From Bidens hawaiensis (Eukaryota; Streptophyta; Magnoliopsida; Asterales; Asteraceae): a stretch of DNA of 64,000 nucleotides. The position numbers and the translations under genes were made by a program. Within the stretch, counting starts at the first letter, position 1. Each line of letters begins with the position of its first letter. This document shows positions 23,545 through 34,530 of the stretch, piece by piece. The notes under the pieces are model-generated. The model was given only the letters and a program-made list of their open reading frames with translations, did no database searches and was not told where the DNA came from. Where the stretch lies: the NCBI GenBank assembly GCA_021521415.1, contig JAIQDT010003848.1, positions 186,001 to 250,000 of the forward strand. Reading direction: 5' to 3'.

Positions 23545-23896
23545 GTTGTGATCTCAGGGGGGAGTGTTTGTAATTGGGTTGGTGCAAGAAATGCATTGTC
23601 AAAGGATGCCTTTTATAGCCAACCAGTTGCAATGCATGGCCCCGTGCTTGTAGAAGCACGGCCCCGTTTTTTTTGTTCTGACAATTCTGTTACACACAGT
23701 CTGACTGAGATTTTTGCAGCGAAGATTCCGGTCCACACTTTGTGGCACGGGACCATGCTTCCAGGAGCACGCCCCAGTGTTTTTAGTACCGATATTTTAT
23801 TATTATTATTATTATTATTATTTTCAAGTAAAACAACATAACATATTTACAAGGCCTAGTTTAACTAAGGTCTTGGCCAGACCCTTCTGACGGTAT

Positions 23897-24115
23897 TTAT
23901 TGGTTTGGGCGGAGGATTAGTACCTCTGTAACTTCTTCGAATGGGCCATCGATGTATGGTTTTAACCGATGTCCATTGACTTTGAACTTGTGGCTATTAG
24001 AATTTGAGATCTCAACTGTCCCATAGTCTAAAACTGATTCAGCTACGTTTTCCTGGGAAAAGACGTAGACGTGTGTTGCATAATAGTACTCGATCTCCAA
24101 CTGTCCCATAGTCCC
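23897..24115 (-). pseudogene. C-terminal integrase tail of a gypsy polyprotein
   Basis: The frame contains YGTVEISNSNSHKFKVNGHR followed by LKPY. The phrase FKVNGHRLKPY is characteristic of the end of integrase in Tat and Athila polyproteins. Only about the last 60 residues remain, and the 5' LTR fragment follows at once (from about 24115), so several kilobases of gag-pol were deleted between the LTR and this point. Confidence 0.7.
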
Positions 24116-25353
24116 ATACCAATCCTAACAACTTCAAGTGGTTGTAGTTAAATCACACAACCTCCCCGTGGTTGATTTAATTAGATTATAATTACACTTT
24201 CCATTAACATATAATTTCTTTAACTAGCATGATAACCTAAGCAATCGTGTTAACAATGTTATTTCAGAATTATCAAAACTAGAGAAATAGATCATAGCTT
24301 ATATCTCATCATTTATAAGTACAACATAAGGATCCATGTTTTATCTTGAATAAGGTATCAAAGTATTCTTTTCACCATTTCTAGTTTCCAAGAACATGAA
24401 TTAACATGAATGATTACAAATCATCAACTTTGATGTATTAAGTTAAAGTGATAAAACATTTCTTCATCAATAGATAATTACAAAATAACCAGTACTATAC
24501 CAAACTAAACCACATGTTTCACATACTCATCAAGTAAAACAAAGCTTCTTCATAGATTATAGATGGTAATTGGAGTTTAGCTCATATTGAGCATTGTTAT
24601 GAACATAAAAAGAGATGATGATAACAAACACATGAGTAAACTAGAACAATCTAACCAAATATGGATGAATCTCTCTTCTTAATGATGATGAATTATGGTG
24701 ATGTTGATGATGATGGATGATGATGATAACCTCGAAGCCTTCAAACTCCTCACAAGATCTTCAATATGAGTGTAATGTGGGTGTTTTTATAAGTGAAACC
24801 CGTTTAGAGATCTTCTTCAAGAACACCAAATGAGTGCAACTTAAGCCTCTATTTATAGGCTGTCTGGAGAGAGGGGCACGACCCCGTTCCATAAGAGGCA
24901 CGGCCCCGTGTCCAGGTGTCCCAGTTGCATGTTATCAGATCATACATGATGACACACCACGGGGGCGTGGTTTTGAGGCACGGCCCCATGCTTTTTAACA
25001 ACATGTGCTTAATTCCATTTTGTCTTTTCTGAAGATGACCACGACCCCATGGTTGAGTGGCACGGCCCTGTGATTTTGTCTTCAGTATTTGTCTTTTCTT
25101 GTAAAATTTTATCTTTTCTTGTGTTCAAAAACATAGGGGCATGGTTTAAGGAGCACGGGGCGTGGTTGAGGTATTACTTGGGTTTTCTTTCGTTTTTATT
25201 CATCTTTTCACTTGTTTCTTCGTTTAATGCTTGGATTTACCTGAAATTGCATTTTAGTGTGATAAGCAGGCTTCTGAGCTAGTTTAGTAGATAGAAGTTG
25301 CAGTTTTTAGAGATTATTTGATGCTAAAAAGATATATAATTTTATATACATCA
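24115..25353 (-). repeat. 5' LTR of the Tat-like element, truncated
   Basis: Direct repeat of about 17146-18356. It starts TGATGTATATAAAATTATA on the minus strand at 25353 and lacks roughly the last third of the LTR and the primer-binding site. It holds at least six GCACGG-type palindromes (24880-25160). Confidence 0.75.
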
Positions 25354-25459
25354 GGTTACCACCTGGGCAACCAAAAGCAAATCCGTGAGACGATTGTGGT
25401 ACGTCCATGCCAAAGTGGTCAATTTTATGGTGTGGTGGTAGCTGGGCTGTTACAAATAA

Positions 25460-25734
25460 CGCAGAACCTAGAATGATTTTGGAAAACGGGACAAATGCAG
25501 TATGGTAAGAGCATGGTGGATACACCGCTGATACATCCTATATATAAGTGTCCTTGTCATATTTCTCATTTGTGACGTCTTTCGGGTCATTCAAAGATCG
25601 GTGTTATTCCTTTTATTTAATTATGTATATATAAAACTATTAAAACTTTTAACAACTCCATGTACTAGTTGTTTTCTTTTAAACTTTTATTTTTATTTTA
25701 ATTTCGAGGCGAAATTTCTAAAAGTTGTGAATCC
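25460..25734 (+). other. Host side of the Cassandra insertion; tail of an older plus-strand gypsy element
   Basis: No gene is visible. Near 25702-25722 'ttcgaggcgaaatttcta' resembles the phrase TTCGAGGACGAAATTTCT that lies just before the 3' LTR in many plant Ty3/gypsy elements. This supports reading 25735 as the start of a 3' LTR. A TATA-like 'ctatatataag' is at 25540-25550. Confidence 0.4.
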
Positions 25735-27596
25735 TGTAACATTCGTTAGTTTTCAAAACCAAAAACATGACCCGTTTTAAATTTTTTGCTTTTGGTTATA
25801 TTTATATATATAATTTTTATAGTGTTATTAATTAATCTCAAGATTCGTTTCATATATGTTATGTGACATTCGTCAATTTTGAACATACTCGTCAACTTTC
25901 AATCATGTGATCATTTATGCAATTATATTTTTCACCACCCTTGTAGTATTTAATGCTCATTTAAAATATTCGTAATCAAGATCATATATTCATGTACATA
26001 TTTCATGCAATTCACTTAAATTTATCATTATTATAATTTTTTTAACAACAAATTTATTACCACCAAAATCCCCCTAACCTTGCATTTGCAAGAATTTGAA
26101 CCCATCACCTCCATTTTAAGAGGGTGGACACCATACAACTAAACCATTAGGTCATGGGTATTATTATTATTATTATTATAACTATCTTTTCATATGTTGT
26201 TTTTTAACTAAAAAATAAACCAATGAATGTTTTAATTATATAAATTTATTAAAAAAGTTAAACACTTTGAAAAACCTTTTAAATCATTTTAATATCTGTT
26301 TTTAATTTTATTAAACATGATTAAATTCCATAAATTCTATATAAATAATAACTCTACAATTTCACTATAAAAAGATGACTAATCTTTCAATATTTTCACA
26401 CCTCAATACAATACTTTTTTATGCTTGAAAGCACTAACAAGTAAGTTTTACGATTTCATGCATTTTATAGTTTTTGTTTTAATTTTATGTTGAATGTTCA
26501 TAATTTTTTCTTCATGGCCATGAGACTTTTATAATAGTAATCTTATATTTTGGTTTTAAGAATCACTATGATCATGGATATTCAAGACAAACACTTTGAT
26601 TTTCTAAATATTGGAGCAAACCTAGTTATTTTGCAAGAACTAAAATACATATTTAGCTAAATCTTATGATCTGTTGATTATCATAAGCTTATAAACTTTC
26701 TTTTTAAATAAGATGATTTAAAAAAATATTTTATTTAAATATATCTTATAATAGAACTAACATATTGTTATCTCTAAATTATTAATTGAGTAAATTAATA
26801 TTGTTTATTTTTTTGTTCAACATAAACTATCATGTATAATTTCTTTTAAATAATTCATTTAAAAACATTAAAAATTTTTAATTACTAAATTAATTTATTA
26901 TGGTACTCAAAAATGAAAAGTTTAATCATAAATTGTTTTTAATCTAGTTATTTAAGCTTATAATAATAAGATATAATTATTCATTTATAAATCATTCTTC
27001 GACTAAAAATATCAAATGATTTATATTTAGTTAAACTCATTTCAAAACAAAAATACCTAAGTCCCAATTTGCCGTAGTTTCCTTTCTATTTAGACGCGTT
27101 GTTAAAATCTAGTAATGTATTTACTTGTTTAGGATAATCCATCATGATTCTCCGCCTCGTTTTTTCGACTCATTCAAATATTTCGTCCTCATTTTCGAGG
27201 TGAGTTTTTATAACCTATTTTCAACGCTTTACAATAATTTTGGTGTGTAGCAAGTCATAAATTTTCATCTCGTTAGTTATGAGTTTGTTTATAAACCGAT
27301 TCACATGTATCGTTCGTGTTAATATTATTCTTGCATCTTTTTTATGATTATACGTGAATTATGTGCAACGTGTTTATTGTTTTATGGTGGAAGTTACGCA
27401 AACACATACACATATTGGGAGGGTCCGACGGGACGTACTTGCAACGTCTAATGTTACGACTTCTGTTGTTCGTATGGCGGTTCTCATTTCTTCAATTACT
27501 ACTGCTTTGGCTAAAGGAACGGGATGACGACACTATTTGATTACATTCACTTTATGTTTGAATAGTTGTTACATGACGATTGTTGAATCACGCAAT

Positions 27597-27630
<34 letters not shown>

Positions 27631-27674
27631 TGTATGTATGAAAGAAGCAGGTTAAGTATGTAATATGTATCTAC

Positions 27675-27714
<40 letters not shown>

Positions 27715-27816
27715 GAATGTAATGTATGTTGCCTGATTAACTAGAACTCACTCAGCGTGGCAGACTTTTAGTATACACGCAGGCAAATAGGATGAAGGAG
27801 CTGGCTTGAGGGGGGC
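25735..27816 (+). repeat. 3' LTR of a plus-strand gypsy element, truncated and fused
   Basis: Starts TGTAACATTCG after a gypsy-type 3' end. Its last ~180 bases (about 27635-27816) match the reverse complement of 41724-41890 in the LTR of gypsy element A, so the two are related LTRs in opposite orientation. The match stops at 'cttgaggggg', about 215 bases before the expected LTR end, and joins the minus-oriented LTR at 27817. It contains (TATG)n at 27602-27640, (TA)n at 27679-27712 and a SINE. Confidence 0.55.
26037..26171 (-). mobile_element. tRNA-derived SINE
   Basis: The minus strand reads 'ctaatggtttagttgtatgg' (A-box-like), and about 40 bases further 'gatgggttcaaattc' (B-box, GGTTCAAATTC), the layout of a tRNA-related Pol III promoter. 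It ends in an A-rich tail, and possible 10-bp target duplications attattataa lie at 26027-26036 and 26172-26181, next to a (TTA)n tract. The low complexity of that flank weakens the duplication. Confidence 0.6.
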
Positions 27817-27939
27817 ATATGTTTAACTTTTCATTTAATGATACTTATTCCCCTCCTACTTTAGATAATTACATTTATCTTTCATAATTTAATTAACCAA
27901 AATCATTTAAAATATCAAACTAAATTTGAGGATGTTACA
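27817..27939 (-). repeat. Start of the 3' LTR of gypsy element A
   Basis: The minus strand begins TGTAACATCC at 27939 and matches 43765-43891 (the other LTR of element A) for about 110 bases, then stops at the fusion with the plus-oriented LTR. The remaining 2.2 kb of this LTR are missing. Confidence 0.65.
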
Positions 27940-28432
27940 AGTCTACCCACCTTATAAGAGGTTTCGTCCTCGAAACATGCTTAGCCATTGTAAAAGAAAT
28001 ACTTCCTGTATTCATGTCCTTTCTTCAGCTTCCTAACTTACTGGTTTATCCTTTGTCTTACAATCATAGAGTGATGTTAATTAATATTAGCCGTCCATGG
28101 TAGCTTGCCCATGAAGCCCTCGACGATACGCTTCCTTATCTAAACTTAGAAAGTCCCATAATTTCCTTAAGCATGCTTTTATTTCTTGTTTATCATATAG
28201 AAACATTGCACTTACTATCATAACACTTAGCACTGTATGACCCTTCTATCCAATTATAACCTTTAGCCATATACTGATTTGCAATATGCTCAAAAATAAG
28301 GAAACATTTCCAGTTTCTCCTTAAGGATTATTTCTTGAAATCCATTTGTCCATTCCTTGGTAGAACACTTCTTGCAATTCTCGAGCACATCCATTGCATA
28401 ACTTGTCAGAGAACTCCTTAAGTGTAACACCC
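27940..28432 (-). pseudogene. 3' end of gypsy element A pol and polypurine tract
   Basis: Minus-strand sequence at 27975-27940 reads TTTCGAGGACGAAACC and then AAGGTGGGTAGACT before the LTR, the usual end of gypsy pol and polypurine tract. Frames at 28321-28515 and 28290-28490 cover the adjoining region but are chimeric with LTR sequence of element B; I do not recognise a domain. Element B interrupts here with flank TTAAG at 28428-28432. Confidence 0.5.
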
Positions 28433-31404
28433 CGTAACCGCAGCGGAAACGTAAACGGGATGCAACAGACACCTCTGATATCAACCACATTGTTTATAAA
28501 GAAATCTGAATACATTAATATACTTCAAATTACATTATCTTGTATTTCATTACCGTCTAGGTGATACACACATCATACAATACGATACATAATTCTATTT
28601 ATTATAATGTATCCTAACATTCCGCACGCAAATCTTACACACATCAAGCACTTAGCACGTAAGCAATCACTTCATCTTAGTTGTACCTGAAAAGCATGTG
28701 AGAAAACGGGTCAACTACGAATAGTTGGTGAGTTTCACAATGTGAGTAAACCATGATAAATCCATGTCATAATATAATATTATCTGGGGACACTGTTAAC
28801 CCAGTACTGTACTCATTCCGGGGACAATGTTAACCCAGAAACACGTCTAGGGACATCTGGGGACACAGTTAACCCAGTAACACTTCCAAAGACATCTGGG
28901 GACACAGTTAACCCAGTAACACTTCCAAAGACATCTGGGGACACTGTTAACCCAGTACTGTACCCATTCCGTACGATTCCCGTACAATCAAATATTTATA
29001 AATACACGCAAATCCATGCGTTCAGTATGTATTTAAACATTTCAATAGTAACATGCTTCCGCCCCGGGAAAATATTTGAAAACAATTCAGAAATAGGGGC
29101 TCGTGAAACTCACCTTATCACATGCAAGCATGTAACAACAATCATTATCAGTTAACACGTCCAATCTGTAATATGATCCCTACGATCGTTACTATACACT
29201 CATTATTAATATAACTTTAACTAAGTTAACCGGTACATCTGGGGACACTGTTAACCCAGCACTGTACCCGTTCTGGGGGCAAGGTTAACCCAGAAACACT
29301 TCTCCGGACTCAGATTGTGATTTCGTTTAGAGTTCAACAGTCAAATTTTCTAATAGCTTGTTTTCCCCGTTTTGCGTGCCTAGCACGGTTACCCGTTTTT
29401 ATGTTTCAAAAATGAGTTTGGTCACACACGACCCGAAAATAGTGGTTGACTGATAATTTAAGTAAAGATGTGAAATTATAGCTCGGTTTAGACGCCCCGA
29501 TTGGCCGTGGGACCCGTTTCCGTTTTTAGCGTACCGGAAACTGTTAATTCGGACAAAAATTACTCAAATCATCCGAATTATTTTCGGATGATTTATTTTT
29601 ACTTGTTTAACTCCTGTATATGAAAATAGTCCATTTTTAGGGTTTTTATACACCAGTCAGCTCGTTTAAGCGAGCTTTACCGGTTTACTCGTTTTAAGCT
29701 TTAAAAGTTTGTTTTTGCACAATTAATTATCCGTTTAATCTCGGATCTTGAAATTTTGCACAAATCACTTTTTGACAGTGGGGAATTTTATAAAAATATT
29801 TTCAGAATTAATTTCTATATTTAAAATTTATTTATCTATTTTTAAACACCATTTAAACACTAAATATGTCGTAAATACCAAACGATCTTAGAAAAATCCC
29901 AAATTTTTCCTGGATGTCCCCTGCCATCCACATAGTCCCCTGTAATTTTTCCAGAACCAAAATCTTCTTTTACATGCCCTTTTCACTAAAACCGAACTAG
30001 AAAACCCTAGAACTCGTTTAACCGAAAAGCCTACTTAGACTTCTCCAACTGACCTCAAATTTTGTGTGTGACTTATAAATGATATAAAAAGCTTATCTGA
30101 AATTTTCCAGAAATTTCTATGATATTTAACTATTTTTCACCATTTTTGGCCAAAACCGAGCATTAAATTCACCAAATATTCATCCTTTGTCCAAAAATTA
30201 CCAAAAATTCACAGAACTCTTATTTTCATATGTAGAACATCCCTGTAAAATTTCATGACCTAACTCAAAACCATCAACAATCTGTCCCAAAACACATACA
30301 CCGAACATAAACCGAATATACCTTTCGTTTTCCACCACTACAAGCTACAAACTCGTCTTTCCGCCTTATCTACCCCTAAACACAGAGCCTACAAACAACA
30401 TACCACAATACCAAGCAAGTTACACTCACGATCAAGCCTCTTACACTATAGTTTCGGTTATTGCCTTAAAAAACAAAGATTTAACCGTAAAAATCCGTTT
30501 TTGGTCCGTTTAACTCCTTTCTTGGACCAAGATCCCTTGTATAACCCGTATACATCACTTGATCATGCAAGAATCGGTTTTCATCTTTGAAACCTCATTT
30601 TCTTGCAAATGAACTCAAGAAACGAAGATAGAAACGTGATTAACTCGATCATTACCTTGTTTTTCTTGCTAGAACTCTCGGTTTTTAGGTCTTGGTGTGG
30701 ATAGAAAAGAGGATTGTTGAATGTTTGTTGTAAAAAAAAGAAATGGGATGGGGTAATACCCCCTTGTATTCCGATCGGTTTAGATGAGGGGTGGGGTGGG
30801 ACCCACTTCTTCATTCTTAGCCACAAGTTTGGATTTCGGAAATCCGGATAATGTTTTGGATAATCTGGTTCAGTTCGTTTTTCGGTTAAATGTTTAATTC
30901 GGCTTAAAACGAGGCTAAAACGGTCGTTTTTCGGCTTAAAAATGAAATTTATATAAAACCGATTTGAAAACTTTAAAAACTTAAACCATGACATTTATTA
31001 ACTTAAAACATTATATCATTAATTATCGCGCATCTTTTTCGGCTTGATCGATCATCTCTTGCTCGGTTTGGTATTGAAGGTTTCGTTTAACGTACCGACG
31101 TACCATTAAATCGAAATTCTTTTTCTGTGCCGTACTTTATTTATCCCGAAGCATTAATGCTTCGTAACATCACTAAATATCATAGATATCGTCTATAATT
31201 GAACCCTCGATTCGTTCGGGTTTCAATAACTATCGATCGATTAATCGCATAATCAATACGATGAATTATATATTCATGTACAATCAATACAGTGAACCAT
31301 GTATTCTCGTATAATTACTGTAGTAATTCATGTACCCGACATTAGGTATGACGTAACTATTGTCTACCGGTTAGGGTATACCGGGTTTAGTCGGAATCGT
31401 TACA
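28433..31404 (-). repeat. 3' LTR of gypsy element B, about 2.97 kb
   Basis: The minus strand starts TGTAACGATTCC at 31404 and ends GGGGTGTTACA at 28433. 28433-29380 is repeated directly at 37094-38040 with few differences. A minisatellite of about 41 bases built on CTGGGGACAcwGTTAACCCAG occupies 28785-28960, with more copies at 29236-29300. No gene is visible; a 137-codon frame at 30581-30994 looks random. Confidence 0.8.
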
Positions 31405-33920
31405 TTCTCCCCCCGTTAAGAAATTTCGTCCTCGAAATTTTACACGCCCACTATCCCCTTCCGAGAGAAGGGTGGGGGGTTTTTCCTTCAGAATTCACTC
31501 TCGCGTTACCAGGTATAATCTGGTCCTCGCTGTGAATTCCACTTAATCTTAATCAATAAAGCTTGGTATGTCCAAACTGTTTAGTTTTCCCGTCTACTAC
31601 CTCTACGGAATTATTTATGATATCAAGTATGACTTCTATGAGTACCTCCGTTACTGGTACTTTCGTTGCCTCGTCACTTAGGTACTTTTCAATCCGTATA
31701 CATGGCAAAACATCATGTATAGTACTTAGTCCCTGGAGTACTTTAATCGATAAACTAAATGACCAATCATTGAGATAGTCTCATGAGGTCCAATATATTA
31801 AGGAGCTATTTTCGGTTTTGCCAAACCTTATATCACCTCTCTAAGGTGATGCCTTAAAAATGCCTTGTCACCTCCCTCCAGTGACAATGGTTTCCTTTGA
31901 ATGTTGGCATAAATCCTTTGCCAATCTCGCGCGGCTTTCAACTTATCTTAAATATTATAAATCCGATTGGTTGATTCTCGAATCAATTCAAATATTACGG
32001 CTCGATTGACGCCCATTTTCAATTTAACAAATTGGTGATAATTACTTCACCCATAGAAAGCTTCAAGCTCTCGATGCCTCCTTCCCCGCCTTCCAATAAT
32101 GGAAGTAGGATGACTATTTCGATCTGAGATAATTGAAAATGGTACTCCACGACGAGATACCATTTCACCATCATGAATTTGAGCGAGAATTCATTGTGGT
32201 AATCGTCATGGATTGGGATGAAATGCGAGGATTGGTTAATCGATCCGCGATTACCCAATCTACCTCATGCCTTTGATATATAATGGGAATTTGCGTCCCG
32301 AAATCCATTGTAATTTATTCCCACTATCATTGGCGAATTTTCTGTCGTTGTGCAGCCTTATCTCTTGCATAACTCAAATATTCACCAAAATACGTAACCA
32401 TATCTTTCTCCACACTCGGCCATTAATAAATTCCTTTCAGATATTCGTATCATCAATAGTCTAATCCGATCCCGGATGTATGGAATATTTCAATCTATGC
32501 GCTTCGTCCATGATTAATTCACGAAGGTCATGGAGGGTCGGGATCCAACCCGATTTTTGAAGTAGAGAATTTCGTCCACGCGCTGTTCGACATTCTTCTC
32601 ATTGCCGTAAAGTCCCTCCTTTTCCAATTGTTCCTCTTTTAACACCTCACTTTGAGCGACTCGAATCAGGTCCGAAAGGTTCGACTGGACTATCATCCCC
32701 AGCGCTCGCACTCGCAATGGCTTAATCCGATCTTTCCTACTCAAGGCATCGGCTACGACGTTAGCCTTGCCGGGGTGATAACGGATGTCACAGTCATAAT
32801 CGCTTAACAACTCGACCCATCTTCGTTGCCTCATATTCAGTTCTTTCTGATCGAATATGTGATGCAAAATTTTATGATCGGTGAAGATGGTGCACTTCGT
32901 ACCGTAGAGATGAAGTCTCCAGATTTTAAGTGCGAAGATAACCGCTCCCAGTTCTAAGTCGTGAGTAGTGTAATTTTTCTCGTATACTTTTAACTGTCGG
33001 GAAGCATAGGCTATAACCTATTATTCTGCATCAACACGCATCCTAACCCGCTTCGCGATGCGTCACAATACGCGACAAAACCATCGTCTCCATCGGGGAG
33101 ACTTAAAATCCGCGATTGGCACAATTTTAATGGTTTCTATCTTATTTGAATCTATGTGAAATCCTTGTTGCTTCACAACATGACCAAGGGATTATGCTTT
33201 CTGTATTCAAAGTCACATTTCGAAAACTTCGCGTATAAGTCCTCTTGCTTTAACACTTCCACCATTTTCCTTAAACGTCGTTCGTGCTTTTCCTTACGTT
33301 GCAAATATATCAAAATATCATCAATGAATGCTATGACAAATTTGTCAAAATAAAGTTTACAGACTCGGTTCATGAGTCCCATGAATGCTGCCGGCGCATT
33401 TGTCAGCCCGAAAGGCATAACTAAGAATTCATAATGGCCGTAGCGAGTCCAAAACGCTGATGTTGCAACGTCCTCATCTTGGATTTTCTTCATTTGGTGA
33501 TAACTATATCTAAGATCAATTTTCTAAAAAATAAATCGCCCCTTGCAGTTGGTTAAACAGATCATTCACTTCGAAGAAGTGAATACCTATTCTTGATCGT
33601 CACTTTATGCAATTCTCTCTAATCAATACATATCCTAACACTTCCGTCCTTCATTTCCCAATTAACACTGGTGCACCCCATGGTGACTAACTAGATCGTA
33701 TAAAACCTTTATCCAATAATTCTTGCATTTCAGTTGGTGCAAGTCGGTAAGGTGCTTTAGCAACAGGGCCAGCTTGAGGTATTAAATCGATTCTGAATTC
33801 GACCTGTCGGGTTGGCGGTAATCCAGGAAGTTCTTCTGGGAGAACTTGTGGAAATTCGCGTACCATCGGGATATCTCCTATATGTTTTCTTTTTAAATAC
33901 TTTGGCAATCGCGTTTGTTA
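31405..33920 (-). pseudogene. Ty3/gypsy pol of element B, decayed
   Basis: On the minus strand, in pol order: 33908-33687 carries [14 protein letters not shown] and [20 protein letters not shown], the start of reverse transcriptase; 33493-33173 carries the RT core with MPFGLTNAPAAF and the catalytic FIDDILIY; 32867-32514 is RNase H plus connector with [15 protein letters not shown]; 32258-31940 is a decayed integrase core with SHFIPIHDDY; and 31560-31500 has KIKWNSQRGPDY, like the C-terminal integrase region. Stops and frameshifts lie between the blocks. The polypurine tract AACGGGGGGAG (31415-31405) and 'ttcgaggacgaaatttct' precede the LTR. Lineage is probably chromovirus (Tekay/Del-like), by pol tail and long LTRs; this is inference. 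Confidence 0.85.
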
Positions 33921-34439
33921 AATACACCACGTCTTCTTGTCGTAAATATTATAACATCTCAAGATGAGATTAGAGTGGTAACATAATACCGTACACTTTT
34001 CTCTGTATCTAATCGCTTCATCGTCCGAAGGAGAGCTTCTAATCATCTTCTTTTCATATTTGATTTCAGCTTCATGTCGAGTTAGCCAATCCATGTTAAC
34101 TATTACGTCAAAACTTCTTAACTTTACTGGTCGTAGGTCAATAAGGAAAGGTTAATCGTTCAGAATACTAGGACAATTCCGAACAATTTAGTTAACCATT
34201 AGGGGTTTACCGTTAGCGATTCTACGGTATAGGGTTCTATAGTTTCACTAATCGGTATCTTTCCAAATGATAGGAGGTTAACAGGAACTAACTTCTATCG
34301 ACGACCGTAAAAATATCGCTGAAGTCTATTGATTTAAAACTACAACGTACTTAATACCACTTTTGGAACATGACGTGCTTTATTTGAATTACTCACAAAA
34401 GCACGGCTCCTTGCTTGATCAGAGGTTGATGCTTGTCAT

Positions 34440-34530
34440 GAGGTTCATCTTCCAACGACACCTTGGTTCAACTTTGGGCAATTTCTCTTGAAACGTTCTG
34501 TACTGCCACATTCATAGCAAGTACAACTGT
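34440..34530 (-). pseudogene. Gag zinc knuckle of element B with a lost histidine
   Basis: The minus strand encodes CYECGSTERFKRNCPKLNQ. A retroviral zinc knuckle has the spacing C-x2-C-x4-H-x4-C; all three Cys are present, but the His position is Arg (codon CGT instead of CAT). This knuckle should not bind zinc normally. Confidence 0.75.

Larger units (their letters stand above)
16545..25353 (-). mobile_element. Tat/Athila-like Ty3/gypsy element, internally deleted
   Basis: Minus-strand element nested in the Cassandra LTR. Its 3' LTR is 16545-18356 and a truncated 5' LTR is about 24115-25353; both start TGATGTATATAAAATTATA on the minus strand. The flanks GGCGA (16540-16544) and GGTTA (25354-25358) each differ by one base from the expected GGTGA, as an aged 5-bp target duplication would. 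Retained between the LTRs are an integrase tail, two small coiled-coil frames and a broken ATHILA-like ORF; gag, protease, reverse transcriptase and most of integrase are missing. About 27 copies of a GCACGGCCCCGTGC-like word are spread through the element and its LTRs. Confidence 0.8.
16056..25454 (+). mobile_element. Cassandra-type TRIM, complete but split by a nested gypsy element
   Basis: Two LTRs, 16056-16311 (256 bp) and 16385-16544 plus 25359-25454 (160 + 96 = 256 bp), surround a 73-base internal region. The primer site tggtatcatagcc begins at 16314 and a purine tract 'aatggggtggat' ends at 16384. Both LTRs begin TGTGACATCCC and end GGGCTGTTACA. The perfect 5-bp target duplication AATAA is at 16051-16055 and 25455-25459. 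There is no coding capacity, as expected for a terminal-repeat retrotransposon in miniature; movement must use enzymes made by other elements. The second LTR is interrupted by a Tat-like element. Confidence 0.9.

Noticed and set aside
23209..23841. Plus-strand open frame of 210 codons
   Set aside because: It lies opposite the small coiled-coil frame, runs through GCACGG palindromes and ends in a (TTA)n tract encoding poly-Leu. No recognisable domain.
30581..30994. Minus-strand open frame of 137 codons
   Set aside because: Lies inside the long LTR of element B; no domain and basic/aromatic composition typical of chance frames.
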